Under the pieces are notes generated by a model. It was not told the origin of the DNA. It was given only the letters and a program-made list of their open reading frames with translations, and did no database searches. A DNA stretch of 64,000 bases from Tupaia tana (taxonomy: Eukaryota; Chordata; Mammalia; Scandentia; Tupaiidae), in contig JAKSZU010000032.1 in the NCBI GenBank assembly GCA_026018925.1, positions 186,001 to 250,000 of the forward strand. The letters run 5' to 3'. Of the stretch, positions 12,608-27,550 are shown in pieces. Position numbers and translations under genes: made by a program. Numbering within the stretch: position 1 is the first letter of the stretch; each line of letters opens with the position of its first letter.

Positions 12608-14455
12608 GAAGCCTAACTCAAACCACAGACCTAACCCTAACCCTAGGCGGACACCTTAAGCTCAACCCCAATCCTAACCTGACCCTGACGCTAACTCCAA
12701 CCATAACACTGAACCGACAACTAACAGTAGCCCTAAACTTACTCCCTCAAACTAAGTTCAAACCTAACCTAACCTGAAGCCTAACTCAAACCATAGACCT
12801 AACCCTAACCCTAGGCGGACACCTGAATATCCACCCCAAACCTAACCTGACCCTGACGCTATCTCCAACCGTAACACTGAAACGAAAACTAACAGTAGCC
12901 CTAAACTAACTCCCTCAAACTAAGTTCAAACATAACCTAACCTGAAGCCTAAATCAAACCATACACCTAACCCTAACCCTAGGAGGACACCTGAAGCTCA
13001 ACCCCAACCCTAACCTGACCCTGACGCTATCTCCAACCGTAACACTGAACCGAAAACTAATAATAGCCCTAAACTTACTCCCTCAAACTAAGTTCAAATC
13101 TAAACTAACCTGAAGCCTAACTCAAACAATACTCCTAACCCGAACCCTAGGCAGACACCTTAAGCTCAACCCCAACCCTAACCTGGACCTGAGGCTAAAA
13201 ACAACCGTAACACTGAATCGAAAACTAACAGTCGCCCTAAACTTACTCCCTCAAACTAAGTTCAATCCTAACCTAACCTGAAGCCTAAATGAAACCATAG
13301 ACCTAACCCTAACCCTAGGCGGACACCTGAACCTCAACCCCAACCCTAACCTGACCCAGACTCTTACTCCAACCGTAACTCTGAACTGAAAACTAACAGT
13401 AGCCCTAAACTTACTCCCTCAAACTAAGTTCAATCCTAACCTAACCTGAAGCCTAACTGAAACCATAGACCTAACCCTAACCCTAGGCGGACACCTTAAG
13501 CTCAACCACAACCCTAAAATGGCCGTGACGCTAACTCCAACCATAACAGTTACCCGAAAACTAACGGTAGACCTAAACTTAATCCCTCAAACTAAGTTCA
13601 AACCTAACCTAACCTGAAGCCTAAATCAAACCATACACCTAACCCTAACCCTAGGCGGACGCCTTAAGCTCAACCCCAACCCTAACCTGACCCTCACGCT
13701 AAATCCAACCGTAACACTGAACCGAAAACTAACAGTAGCCCTAAACTTACTCCCTCAAACTAAGTTCAAACCTAACCTAACTTGAAGCCTAACTCAAACC
13801 ATAGACCGAACCCTAACCCTAGGCGGATACCTGAAGCTCAACCCCAACTCGAACCTGACCCTGACGCTATCTCCAACCGTAACACTGAACCGAAAACTAA
13901 CAGTAGCCCTAATCTTACTCCCTCAAACTAAGTTCAAACCTAACCTAACCTGAAGCCTAACTCAAACCATAGACCTAACCCTAACCCTAGGCGGACACCT
14001 TAAGCTAAACCCCAACCCTAACATGGCCCTGATGCTAACTCCAACCATAACAATTACCCGAAAACTAACAGTAGCCCTAAACTTACTCCCTCAAACTAAG
14101 TTCAAACCTAACCTAACCTGAAGCCTAACTCAAACCACAAACCTAACCCTAACCCTAGGCGGACACCTGAAGCTCAACCCCAACCCTAACCTGACCCTGA
14201 CTCTTACTCCAACCTTAACACTGTACCGAAAACTAACAGTAGCCCTAAACTTACTCCCTCATGCTAAGTTCAAACCTAACCTCACCTGAAGCCTAACTCA
14301 AACCACAGACCTAACCCTAACCCTAGGCGGACACCTTAAGCTCAACCCCAATCCTAACCTGACCCTGACGCTAACTCCAACCATAACACTGAACCGAAAA
14401 CTAACAGTAGCCCTAAACTTACTCCCTCAAACTAAGTTCAAACCTAACCTAACCT
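12608..14455 (+). repeat. 11-monomer block recurring 33 monomers upstream (copy 2)
   Basis: This is the second copy of 7,066-8,912, with the same order of diagnostic variants. It differs at scattered bases (for example AAAATGGCCGTG here and CCGAG in copy 1, CTAGGCGG here and CTAGGTGG in copy 1). Divergence is visibly higher than between the higher-order units of the right domain, so this copy event looks older. Confidence 0.85.
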
Positions 14456-15127
14456 GAAGCCTAACTCAAACCATAGACCTAACGCTAACCCTAGGCGGAC
14501 ATCTTAAGCTCAACCCAAACCCTAACCTGACCCTCACGCTATCTCCAACCATAACACTGAACCGAAAACTAACAGTAGCCCTAAACTTACTTCCTAAAAC
14601 TAAGTTCAATCATAACCTAACCTGAAGTCTAAATGAAACCATAGACCTAACACTAACCCTAGGCGGACACCTTAAGCTTAACCCCAACCCTAACCTGACC
14701 CTCACGGTAACCCCAACCGTACCACTGAACCGAAACCTAAAAGTAACCCTAAACTTACTCCCTCAAACTAAGTTCAAACCTAACCTAACCTGAAGCCTAA
14801 CTCAAACCATAGACCTAACCCTAACCCTCGGCGGACACCTGAAACTAAACCCCAACCCTAACCTGACCCTGACGCTATCTGCAACTGTAACACTGAACCG
14901 AAAAGTAACAGTAGCCCTAAACTTACTCCCTCAAACTAAGTTCAAACATAACATAACCTGAAGCCTAAATCAAACCATACACCTAACCCTAACCCTAGGC
15001 GGAAACCTGAAGCTCAACCCCAACCCTAACCAAACCCTCACGCTAAATCCAACCGTAACACTGAACCGAAAACTAACAGTAGCCCTAAACTTACTCCCTC
15101 AAACTAAGTTCAAACCTAACCTAACCT
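14456..15127 (+). repeat. Four-monomer block, instance 1
   Basis: The four monomers carry, in order: CTAACGCTAACC with ACATCTTAAG and TTACTTCCTAAAAC; CTAACACTAACC with CTCACGGTAAC and GTACCACTG; GAAACTAAACC with AAAAGTAACAG and AACATAACATAACC; and AACCAAACCCTCACGC with CTAAATCC. The same order recurs from 17,646 and 41,496, and in shortened form from 38,472. The spacings are whole monomer multiples give or take a few bases. Confidence 0.85.
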
Positions 15128-17645
15128 GAAGCCTAACTCAAAGCATAGACCTAACCCTAACCCTAGGTGGACACCTGAAGCTCAACCCCAACCCTAACCT
15201 GACCCTGAAGCTATCTCCAACCGTAACACTGAACCAAAACTAAGAGTAGCCCTAAACTTACTCCCTCAAACTAAGTTCAAACCTAACCTAACCTGAAGCC
15301 TAAATCAAACCATACACCTAACCCTAGCCTGAGGCGGACACCTTAAGCTCCACCCCAACCCTAAACTGGCCCTGACGCTAACTCCAACCAAAACAGTTAC
15401 CCGAAAACTAACAGTAGCCCTAAACTGACTCCCTCAAACTAAGTTCAAACCTAACCTAACTTGAAGCCTAAATCAAATCATAGGCCTAACCCTAACCCTA
15501 GGCGTACACCTTATCCTTAACCCCCACCATAACCTGACCCTGAAACTAACTCCAACCGTAACACTGAACCGAAAACTAACAGTAGCCCTAAACTTACTCC
15601 CTCAAACTAACTTCAAACCTAACCTAACCTGAAGCCTAACTGAAACCATAGACCTAACCCTAACCCTAGGCGGACACCTTAAGCTCAACCCCAACCCTAA
15701 AATGTCCCTGATGCTAACTCCAACCATAACAGTTACCCGAAAACTAACAGTAGACCTAAACTTACTCCCTCAAACTAAGTTCAAACCTAACCTAACCTGA
15801 AGCCTAAATCAAACCATACACCTAACCCTAACCCTAGGAGGACACCTTAAGCTCAACCCCAACCCTAACCAGACCCTCACGCTAAATCCAACCGTAACAC
15901 TGAACCGAAAACTAACATTACCCCTAAACGTACTCCCTCAAACTAAGTTCAAACCTAACCTAACCTGAAGCCTAACTCAAACCGTACACCTAACCCTAAC
16001 CCTAGGCCGACACCTGAACCTCAACCCCAACCCTAACCTGACCCTGACGCTATCTACAACCGTAACACTGAACCAAAACTAAGAGTAGCCCTAAACTTAC
16101 TCCCGCAAACTAAGTTCAAACCTAACCTAACCTGAAGCCTAAATCAAACCATACACCTAACCCTAACCCGAGGCGGACACCTTAAGCTCCACCCCAACCC
16201 TAAACTGGCCCTGACGCTAACTCCAAGCATAACATTTACCCGAAAACTAACAGTAGCCCTAAACTTACTCCCTCAAACTAAGTTCAAATCTAACCTAAAC
16301 TGAAGCCTAAATCAAACCATACACCTAACCCTAAACCTAGGCGGACAACTTAAGCTCAACCCCTACCCTAACCTGATCCTCACGCTAACTCCAACCGAAA
16401 CACTGAACCGAAAACTAACAGTAGCCCTAAACTTACTCCCTCAAACTAAGTTCAAATCTAACCTAACCTGAAGCCTAACTCAAACCACAAACCTAACACT
16501 AACCCTAGGCGGACACCTGAAGCTCAACCCCAACCCTAACCTGACCCTGACTCTTACTCCAACCGTAACACTGAACCGAAAACTAACAGTAGCCCTAAAC
16601 TTACTCCCTCAAGCTAAGTTCAAACCTAACCTCACCTGAAGCCTAACTCAAACCACAGACCTAACCCTAACCCTAGGCGGACACCTTAAGCTCAACCCCA
16701 ATCCTAACCTGACCCTGACGCTAACTCCAACCATAACACTGAACCGACAACTAACAGTAGCCCTAAACTTACTCCCTCAAACTAAGTTCAAACCTAACCT
16801 AACCTGAAGCCTAACTCAAACCATAGACCTAACCCTAACTCTAGGCGGACACCTGAATATCCACCCCAAACCTAACCTGACCCTGACGCTATCTCCAACC
16901 GTAACACTGAAACGAAAACTAACAGTAGCCCTAAACTAACTCCCTCAAACTAAGTTCAAACATAACCTAACCTGAAGCCTAAATCAAACCATACACCTAA
17001 CCCTAACCCTAGGAGGACACCTGAAGCTCAACCCCAAACCTAACCTGACCCTGACGCTATCTCCAACCGTAACACTGAACCGAAAACTAACAATAGCCCT
17101 AAACTTACTCCCTCAAACTAAGTTCAAACCTAACCTAACCTGAAGCCTAACTCAAACCATAGACCTAACCCTAACCCTAGGCGGACACCTTAAGCTCAAC
17201 CCCAACCCTAACATGGCCCTGACGCTAACTCCAACCATAACAATTACCCGAAAACTAACAGTAGCCCTAAACTTACTCCCTCAAACTAAGTTCAAACCTA
17301 ACCTAACCTGAAGCCTAACTCAAACCACAAACCTAACCCTAACCCTAGGCGGACACCTGAAGCTCAACCCCAACCCTAACCTAACCCTGACTCTTACTCC
17401 AACCGTAACACTGAACCGAAAACTAACAGTAGCCCTAAACTTACTCCCTCAAGCTAAGTTCAAACCTAACCTCACCTGAAGCCTAACTCAAACCACAGAC
17501 CTAACCCTAACCCTAGGCGGACACCTTAAGCTCAACCCCAATCCTAACCTGAACCTGACGCTAACTCCAACCATAACACTGAACCGAAAACTAACAGTAG
17601 CCCTAAACTTACTCCCTCAAACTAAGTTCAAACCTAACCTAACCT

Positions 17646-18317
17646 GAAGCCTAACTCAAACCATAGACCTAACGCTAATCCTAGGCGGACATCTTAAGCT
17701 CAACCCCAACCCTAACCTGACCCTCACGCTATCTCCAACCATAACACTGAACCGAAAACTAACAATAGCCCTAATCTTACTTCCTAAAACTAAGTTCAAT
17801 CATAACCTAACCTGAAGCCTAAATGAAACCATAGACCTAATACTAACCCTAGGCGGACACCTTAAGCTTAACCCCAACCCTAACCTGACCCTCACGGTAA
17901 CTCCAAACGTACCACTGAACCGAAAACTAACAGTAACCCTAAACTTACTCCCTCAAACTAAGTTCAAACCTAACCTAACCTGAAGCCTAACTCAAACCAT
18001 AGACCTAACCCTAACCCTAGGCGGACACCTGAAGCTAAAACCCAACCCTAACCTGACCCTGACGCTATCTCCCACCGTAACACTGAACCGAAAAGTAACA
18101 GTAGCCCTAAACTTACTCCCTCAAACTAAGTTCAAACATAACATAACCTGAAGCCTAAATCAAACCATACACCTAACCCTAACCCTAGGCGGACACCTGA
18201 AGCTCAACCCCAACCCTAACCAAACCCTCACGCTAAATCCAACCGTAACACTGAACCGAAAACTAACAGTAGCCCTAAACTTACTCCCTCAAACTAAGTT
18301 CAAACCTAACCTAACCT
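17646..18317 (+). repeat. Four-monomer block, instance 2
   Basis: This has the same four monomer types as 14,456-15,127, 3,190 bp (19 monomers less 2 bp) downstream. Private differences include CTAATCC for CTAACCC in the first monomer and CTAATACTAACC in the second. Individual members, such as the AACATAACATAACC and AACCAAACCCTC pair, also occur alone near 10,250 and 32,240. Confidence 0.85.
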
Positions 18318-21300
18318 GAAGCCTAACTCAAACCATAGACCTAACCCTAACCCTAGGCGGACACCTGAAGCTCAACCCCAACCCTAACCTGACCCTGACG
18401 CTATCTCCAACCGTAACACTGAACCGAAAACTAACAGTAGCCCTAAACTTACTCCCTCAAACTAAGTTCAAACCTAACCTAACCTCAAGCCTAACTCAAA
18501 CCATAGACCTAACCCTAACCCTAGGTGGACACCTTAAGCTCAACCCCAACCCTAACATGGCCCTGACGCTAACTCCAACCATAACAGTTCCCCGAAAACT
18601 AACAGTAGCCCTAAACTAACACCCTCAAACTAAGTTCAAACCTAACCTAACCTGAAGCCTAACTCAAACCACAAACCTAACCCTAACCCTAGGCGGACAC
18701 CTGAAGCTCAACCCCAACCCTAACCTGACCCTGACTCTTACTTCAACCGTAACACTGAACCGAAAACAAACAGTAGCCCTAAACTTACTCCCTCAAGCTA
18801 AGTTCAAACCTAACCTCACCTGAAGCCTAACTCAAACCACAGACCTAACCCTAACCCTAGGCGGACACCTTAAGCTCAACCCCAACCCTAACCTGACCCT
18901 GACGCTAACTCCAACCATAACACTGAACCGACAACTAACAGTGGCCCTAAACTTACTCCCTCAAACTAAGTTCAAACCTAACCTAAACTGAAGCCTAACT
19001 CAAACCATAGACCTAACCCTAACCCTAGGCGAACACCTGAAGCTCCACCCCAACCCTAACCTGACCCTGACGCTATCTCCAACCGTAACACTGAATCGAA
19101 AACTAACAGTAGCCCTAAACTTACTCCCTCAGACTAAGTTCACACCTAACCTAACCTGAAGCCTAACTCAAACCACAGACCTAACCATAACCCTAGGCGG
19201 ACACCTTATGCTTAACCAAACCCTAACCTGACTCTGACGCTTACTCCAACCGTAACAGTTAAACGAAAACTAACAGTAGCTGTAAACTGACTCCCTCAAA
19301 CTAAGTTCAAACCTAACCTAACCTGAAGCCTAACTCAAACCATAGACCTAACCCTAACCCTAGGCGGACACCTGAAGCTCAACCCCAAACCTAACTTGGC
19401 ACGTACGCTAACTCCAAACATAACACTGAACCGAAAACTAACAGTCGCCCTAAACTTACTCCCTCAAGCTAAGTTCTAACCCAACCTTACCTGAAGCTAT
19501 AAAAAAACCATACACCTAACCCTAACCCTAGGCGGACACCTTAAGCTCAACCCCAACCCTAACCTGACCCTCACGCTAAATCCAACCGTAACACTGAACC
19601 GAAAACTAACATTACCCCTAAACGTTCTCCCTCAAACTAAGTTCAAACCTAACCTAACCTGAAGCCTAAATCAAATCACAGACCTAACCCTAACCCTAGG
19701 CGGAAACCTTATGCTTAACCCCACCGTAACGTGACCCTGACGCTTACTCCAACCGTAACACTGAACCGAAAACAAACAGTAGCCCTTAACTTACTCTCTC
19801 AAGCTAAGTTCAAACATAACCTAACCTGAAGCCTAACTCAAACAATAGATCTAACCCTAACCCTAGGCGTACACCTTAAGCTTAACCCCAACCCTAACCT
19901 GACCCTGACGCTATCTCCAACCGTAACACTGAACCGAAAACTAACACTAGCCCTAAACTTACTCCCTCAAACTAAGTTCAAACCTAAACTAACCTGAAGC
20001 CTAACTCAAACAATAGACCTAATCCTAACCTTAGGCAGACACATTAAGCTCAACCCCAACCCTAACCTGTACCTGAGGCTAAAACCAACCATAACACTGA
20101 ACCAAAAACTAACAGTAGCAGTAAACTTACTCCCTCAAACTAAGTTCAATCCTAACCTAACCTGAAGCCTAAATGAAACCATAGACCTAACCCTAACCCT
20201 AGGCGGACACCTTATGCTTAACCACCACCGTAACCTGACCCTGACGCTTACTCCAACCGTAACACTGAACCGAAAACAAACAGTAGCCCTAAACTTACTC
20301 CCTCAAACTAAGTTCAAACCTAACCTAACCTGAAGCCTAAATCAAACCATACACCTAACCCTAACCCTCGGCGGACACCTTAAGCTCAACCCAAACACTA
20401 ACCTGACCCTCACGCTAACTCCAACCGTAACACTGAACCGAAAACTAACAGTAACCCTAAACTTACTCCTTCAAACTAAGTTCAAACCTAACCTAACCTG
20501 AAGCCTACCTCAAACCATAGACCTAACCCTAACCGTAGGCGGACACCTGAAGCTCAACCCCAACCCTAACCTGACCCTGACGCTATCTCCAACCGTAACA
20601 CTGAACCGAAAACTAACAGTAGCCCTAAACTTACTGCCTCAAACTAAGTTCAAACCTAACCTAACCTGAAGCCTAACTCAAACCATAGACCTAACCCTAA
20701 CCCTAGGCGGACACCTTAAGCTCAACCCCAACCCTAACATGGCCCTGACGCTAACTCCAACCATAACAGTTACCCGAAAACTAACAGTAGCCCTAAACTA
20801 ACACCCTCAAACTAAGTTCAAACCTAACCTAACCTGAAGCCTAACTCAAACCATAGACCTAACCCTAACCCTAGGCGGACACCTGAAGCTCAACCCCAAC
20901 CCTAACCTGACCCTGACGCTATCTCCAACCGTAACACTTTATCGAAAACTAACAGTAGCCCTAAATTTACTCCCTCAAACTAAGTTCACACCTAACCTAA
21001 CCTGAAGCCTAACTGAAACCACAGACCTAACCCTAACCCTAGGCGGACACCTTATGCTTAACCCCACCCTAAACTGACCCTGACGCTTACTCCAACCGTA
21101 ACAGTTAAACGAAAACTAACAGTAGCCCTAAACTGACTCCCTCAAACTAAGTTCAAACCTAACCTGACCTGAAGCCTAACTCAAACCATAGACCTAACCC
21201 TAACCCTAGGCGGACACCTGAAGCTCAACCCCAACCCTAACCTGACCCTGACTTTTACTCCAACCGTAACACTGAACCGAAAACTAACAGTAGCCCTAAA

Positions 21301-24300
21301 CTTACTCCCTCAAACTAAGTTCAAACCTAACCTAACCTGAAGCCTAACTCAAACAATAGACCTAACCCTAACCCTAGGCAGACACCTTAAGCTTAACCCC
21401 AACCCTAACCTGACCCTGAGGCTAAATCCAACCGTAACACTGAACCAAAAACTAAGAGTAGCCCTAAACTTACTCCCTCAAACTGAGTTCAATCCTAACC
21501 TAACCTGAAGCCTAAATGAAACCATAGACCTAACCCTAACCCTAGGCGGACACCTTATGCTTAACCCCCACCCTAACCTGACCCTGGCGCATACTCCAAC
21601 CTTAACAGTTAACCGAAAACTAACAGTAGCCCTAAACTGACTCCCCTAAACTAAGTTCAAACCTAACCTAACCTGAAGCCTAAATCAAATCACAGAACTA
21701 ACCCTAACCCTAGGCGGACACCTTATGTTTAACCCCCACCATAACCTGACCCTGACGCTAACTCCAACCATAACACTGAACCGAAAACTAACAGTAGCCC
21801 GAAACTTACTCCCTCAAACTAACTTCAAACCTAACCTAACCTGAAGCCTAACTCAAACCATAAACCTAACCCTAACCCTAGGCGGACACCTGAAGCTAAA
21901 CCCCAACCCTAACCTGACCCTGACGCTATCTCCAACCGTAACACTGAACCGAAAACTAACAGTAGCCCTAAACTTACTCCCTCAAACTAAGTTCAATCCT
22001 AACCTAACCTGAAGCCTAAATGAAACCATAGACCTAACCCTAACCCTAGGCGGAAACCTTATGCTTAACCCCCACCGTAACCTGACCCTGACGCTTACTC
22101 CAACCGTAACACTAAACAGAAAACAAACAGTAGCCCTAAACTTACTCCCTCAAGCTAAGTTCAAACCTACCCTCACCTGAAGCCTAACTCAAACCACAGA
22201 CCTAACACTAACCCTAGGCGGACACGTTAAGCTCAACCCCAATCCTAACCTGACCCTGACGCTAACTCCAACCATAGCACTGAACCGACAACTAACAGTA
22301 GCCCTAAACTTACTCCCTCAAACTAAGTTCAAACCTAACCTAACCTGAAGCCTAACTCAAACCATAGACCTAACCCTAACCCTAGGCGGACACCTGAATA
22401 TCCACCCCAAACCTAACCTGACCCTGACGCTATCTCCAACCGTAACACTGAAACGAAAACTAACAGTAGCCCTAAACTAACTCCCTCAAACTAAGTTCAA
22501 ACATAACCTAACCTGAAGCCTAAATCAAACCATACACCTAACCCTAACCCTAGGAGGACACCTTAAGCTCAACCCCAACCCTAACCTGACCCTGACACTA
22601 TCTCCAACCGTAACACTGAACCGAAAACTACCAATAGCCCTAAACTTACTCCCTCAAACTAAGTTCAAACCTAAACTAACCTGAAGCCTAACTCAAACAA
22701 TAGACCTAACCCTAACCTTAGGCGGACACCTTAAGCTCAACCCCAACCCTAACCTGTACCTGAGGCTAAAACCAACCATAACACTGAACCGATAACTAAC
22801 AGTAGCAGTAAACTTACTCCATCAAACTAAGTTCAATCCTAACCTAACCTGAAGCCTAAATGAAACCATAGACCTAACCCTAACCCTAGGCGGACACCTT
22901 ATGCTTAACCACCACCGTAACCTGACCCTGACGCTTACTCCAACCTTAACACTGAACCGAAAACAGACAGTATCCCGAAACTTACTCCCTCAAGCTAAGT
23001 TCAAACCTAACCTAACCTGAAGCCTAACTCAAACCATAGACCTAACCCTAACCCTAGGCGGACACATGAAGCTCAACCCCAACCCTAACCTGACCCTGAC
23101 TTTTACTCCAACCCTAACACTGAACCGAAAACTAACAGTAGCCCTAAATTTACTCCCTCAAACTAAGTTCAATCCTAACCTAACCTGAAGCTTAAATGAA
23201 ACCATAGACCTAAACCTAACCCTAGGCGGACACCTTAAGCTCAACCCCAACCCTAACCTGACCGTCACGCTAACTCCAACCGAAACACTGAACCGAAAAC
23301 TAACAGTAGCCCTAAACTTACTCCCTCAAACTAAGTTAAAACCTAACCTAACCTGAAGCCAAACTCAAACAATAGATCTAACCCTAACCCTAGGCGTACA
23401 CCTTAAGCTTAACCCCAACCCTAACCTGACCCTGACGCTTACTCCAACCGTAACAGTTAAACGAAAAGTAACAGTAGCCCTAAACTGACTCCCTCAAACT
23501 AAGTTCAAACCTAACCTGACCTGAAGCCTAACTCAAACCATAGACCTAACCCTAACCCTAGGCGGACACCTGAAGCTCAACCCCAAACCTATCCTGGCAC
23601 GTACGCTAACTCCAACCATAACAATGAACCGAAAACTAACAGTCGCCCTAAACTTACTCCCTCAAGCTAAGTTCTAACCTAACCTTACCTGAAGCGATAA
23701 TCAAACCATACACCTAACCCTACCCTAGGCGGACACCTTAAGCTCAACCCCAACACTAACCTGACCCTCACGCTAACTCCAACCGTAACACTGAACCGAA
23801 AACTAACAGTAGCCCTAAACTTACTCCCTCAAACTAATTTCAAACCTAACCTAACCTGAAGCCTAACTCAAACCATAGACCTAACCCTAACACTAGGCGG
23901 ACACCTGAAGCTCAACCCCAACCCTAACCTGACCCTGACTTTTACTCCAACCGTAACACTGAACCGAAAACTAACAGTAGCCCTAAACTTACTCCCTCAA
24001 ACTAAGTTCAAACCTAACCTAACCTGAAGCCTAACTCAAACAATAGACCCAACCCTAACCCTAGGCGGACACCTTAAGCTTAACCCCAACCCTAACCTGA
24101 CCCTGAGGCTAAATCCAACCGTAACACTGAACCAAAAACTAAGAGTAGCCCTAAACTTACTCCCTCAAACTGAGTTCAATCCTAACCTAAAATGAAGCCT
24201 AAATGAAACCATAGACCTAACCCTAACCCTAGGCGGACACCTTATGCTTAACCCCCACCCTAACCTGACCATGACGCATACTCCAACCGTAACAGTTAAA

Positions 24301-25201
24301 CGAAAACTAACAGTAGCCCTAAACTTACTCCCTCAAACTAAGTTCAAACCTAACCTAACCTGAAGCCTAACTCAAACAATAGACCTAACCCTAACCCTAG
24401 GCGGACTCCTTAAGCTCAACCTCAAACCTAACCTAACACTGACGCTTACTCCAACCTTAACAGTTAACCGAAAACTAACAGTAGCCCTAAACTGACTCCC
24501 CTAAACTAAGTTCAAACCTAACCTAACCTGAAGCCTAAATCAAATCACAGACCTAACCCTAACCCTAGGCGGACACCTTATGCTTAACCCCCACCATAAC
24601 CTGACCCTGACGCTAACTCCAACCATAACACTGAACCGAAAACTAACAGTAGCCCGAAACTTACTCCCTCAAACTAACTTCAAACCTAACCTAACCTGAA
24701 GCCTAACTCAAACCATAAACCTAACCCTAACCCTAGGCGGACACCTGAAGCTAAACCCCAACCCTAACCTGACCCTGACGCTATCTCCAACCGTAACACT
24801 GAACCGAAAACTAACAGTAGCCCTAAACTTACTCCCTCAAACTAAGTTCAATCCTAACCTAACCTGAAGCCTAAATGAAACCATAGACCTAACCCTAACC
24901 CTAGGCGGAAACCTTATGCTTAACCCCCACCGTAACCTGACCCTGACGCTTACTCCAACCGTAACACTAAACAGAAAACAAACAGTAGCCCTTAACTTAC
25001 TCCCTCAAGCTAAGTTCAAACCTAACATAACCTGAAGCCTAACTCAAACCATAGACCTAACCCTAACCCTAGGCGGACACCTGAAGCTCAACCCCAACCC
25101 TAACCTGACCCTGACTCTTACTCCAACCGTAACACTTAACCGAAAACTAACAGTAGCCCTAAATTTACTCCCTCAAACTAAGTTCAATCCTAACCTAACC
25201 T

Positions 25202-26375
25202 GAAGCCTAAATGAAACCATAGACCTAAACCTAACCCTAGGCGGACAACTTAAGCTCAACCCCAACCTTAACCTGACCATCACGCTATCTCCAACCGTAA
25301 CACTGAACCGAAAACTAACAATAGCCCTAAACTTACTCCCTCAAACTAAGTTCAAACCTAAACTAACCTGAAGCCTAACTCAAACAATAGACCTAACCCT
25401 AACTTAGGCGGACACCTTAAGCTCAAACCCAACCCTAACCTGTACCTGAGGCTAAAACCAACCATAACACTGAACCAGAAACTAACAGTAGCAGTAAACT
25501 TACTCCCTCAAACTAAGTTCTATCCTAACATAACCTGAAGCCTAAATGAAACCATAGACCTAACCCTAACCCTAGGCGGACACCTTATGCTTAACCACCA
25601 CCGTAACCTGACCCTGACGCTTACTCCAACCGTAACACTGAACCGAAAACAAACAGTAGCCCTAAACTTACTCCCACAAGCTAAGTTCAAACCTAACCTA
25701 ACCTGAAGCCTAACTCAAACCATAGACCTAACCCTAACCCTAGGCGGACACCTGAAGCTCAACCCCAACCCTAAACTGACCCTGACTTTTACTCCAACCG
25801 TAACACTGAACTGAAAACTAACAGTAGCCCTAAATTTACTCCCTCAAACTAAGTTCAATCCTAACCTAACCTGAAGCCTAAATGAAACCATAGACCTAAA
25901 CCTAACCCTAGGCGGACACCTTAAGCTCATCCCAACACTAACCTGACCGTCACGCTAACTCCAACCGAAACACTGAACCGAAAACTAACAGTAGCCCTAA
26001 ACTTACTCCCTCAAGCTAAGTTCAAACCTAACCTAACCTGAAGCCTAACTCAAACCATAGACCTAACCCTAACCCTAGGCGGACACCTGAATATCCACCC
26101 CAAACCTAACCTGACCCTGACGCTATCTCCAACCGTAACACTGAAACGAAAACTAACAGTAGCCCTAAACTAACTCCCTCAAACTAAGTTCAAACCTAAC
26201 CTAACCTGAAGCCTAACTCAAACCATAGACCTAACCCTAACCCTAGGCGGACACCTGAATATCCACCCCAAACCTAACCTGACCCTGACGCTATCTCCAA
26301 CCGTAACACTGAAACGAAAACTAACAGTAGCCCTAAACTAACTCCCTCAAACTAAGTTCAAACATAACCTAACCT
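25202..26375 (+). repeat. 7-monomer tandem duplication, copy 1
   Basis: Seven monomers (1,174 bp, two 1-bp deletions) repeat directly as 26,376-27,550. Shared variants in order are GGACAACTTAAG with GACCATCACGC, CCTAACTTAGGCGG (a 1-bp deletion inside the telomere-like core), TATGCTTAACCACCA, GACTTTTACTCC, CTCATCC with CCGAAACACTG, and two successive GAATATCC monomers. The deletion near 25,930 (CTCATCCCAAC) is private to this copy, so it arose after the duplication. Confidence 0.93.
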
Positions 26376-27550
26376 GAAGCCTAAATGAAACCATAGACCT
26401 AAACCTAACCCTAGGCGGACAACTTAAGCTCAACCCCAACCTTAACCTGACCATCACGCTATCTCCAACCGTAACACTGAACCGAAAACTAACAATAGCC
26501 CTAAACTTACTCCCTCAAACTAAGTTCAAACCTAAACTAACCTGAAGCCTAACTCAAACAATAGACCTAACCCTAACTTAGGCGGACACCTTAAGCTCAA
26601 ACCCAACCCTAACCTGTACCTGAGGCTAAAACCAACCATAACACTGAACCAGAAACTAACAGTAGCAGTAAACTTACTCCCTCAAACTAAGTTCAATCCT
26701 AACCTAACCTGAAGCCTAAATGAAACCATAGACCTAACCCTAACCCTAGGCGGACACCTTATGCTTAACCACCACCGTAACCTGACCCTGACGCTTACTC
26801 CAACCGTAACACTGAACCGAAAACAAACAGTAGCCCTAAACTTACTCCCACAAGCTAAGTTCAAACCTAACCTAACCTGAAGCCTAACTCAAACCATAGA
26901 CCTAACCCTAACCCTAGGCGGACACCTGAAGCTCAACCCCAACCCTAAACTGACCCTGACTTTTACTCCAACCGTAACACTGAACTGAAAACTAACAGTA
27001 GCCCTAAATTTACTCCCTCAAACTAAGTTCAATCCTAACCTAACCTGAAGCCTAAATGAAACCATAGACCTAAACCTAACCCTAGGCGGACACCTTAAGC
27101 TCATCCCCAACACTAACCTGACCGTCACGCTAACTCCAACCGAAACACTGAACCGAAAACTAACAGTAGCCCTAAACTTACTCCCTCAAGCTAAGTTCAA
27201 ACCTAACCTAACCTGAAGCCTAACTCAAACCATAGACCTAACCCTAACCCTAGGCGGACACCTGAATATCCACCCCAAACCTAACCTGACCCTGACGCTA
27301 TCTCCAACCGTAACACTGAAACGAAAACTAACAGTAGCCCTAAACTAACTCCCTCAAACTAAGTTCAAACCTAACCTAACCTGAAGCCTAACTCAAACCA
27401 TAGACCTAACCCTAACCCTAGGCGGACACCTGAATATCCACCCCAAACCTAACCTGACCCTGACGCTATCTCCAACCGTAACACTGAAACGAAAACTAAC
27501 AGTAGCCCTAAACTAACTCCCTCAAACTAAGTTCAAACATAACCTAACCT
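26376..27550 (+). repeat. 7-monomer tandem duplication, copy 2
   Basis: This is the second copy of 25,202-26,375, 1,175 bp long and almost identical. It keeps the CCTAACTTAGGCGG deletion but not the CTCATCC deletion. The minus-strand 60-codon open frame at 26,682-26,864 lies here and is satellite sequence. Confidence 0.93.

Noticed and set aside
26682-26864. 60-codon open reading frame on the minus strand
   Set aside because: It lies within satellite monomers and starts exactly 2,016 bp (12 monomers) before the similar frame at 28,698-28,880. Because 168 is divisible by 3, one frame can stay open by chance where stop-forming variants are missing. The translation is low-complexity (Val, Arg, Ser) and periodic, and nothing resembles a promoter or splice structure.
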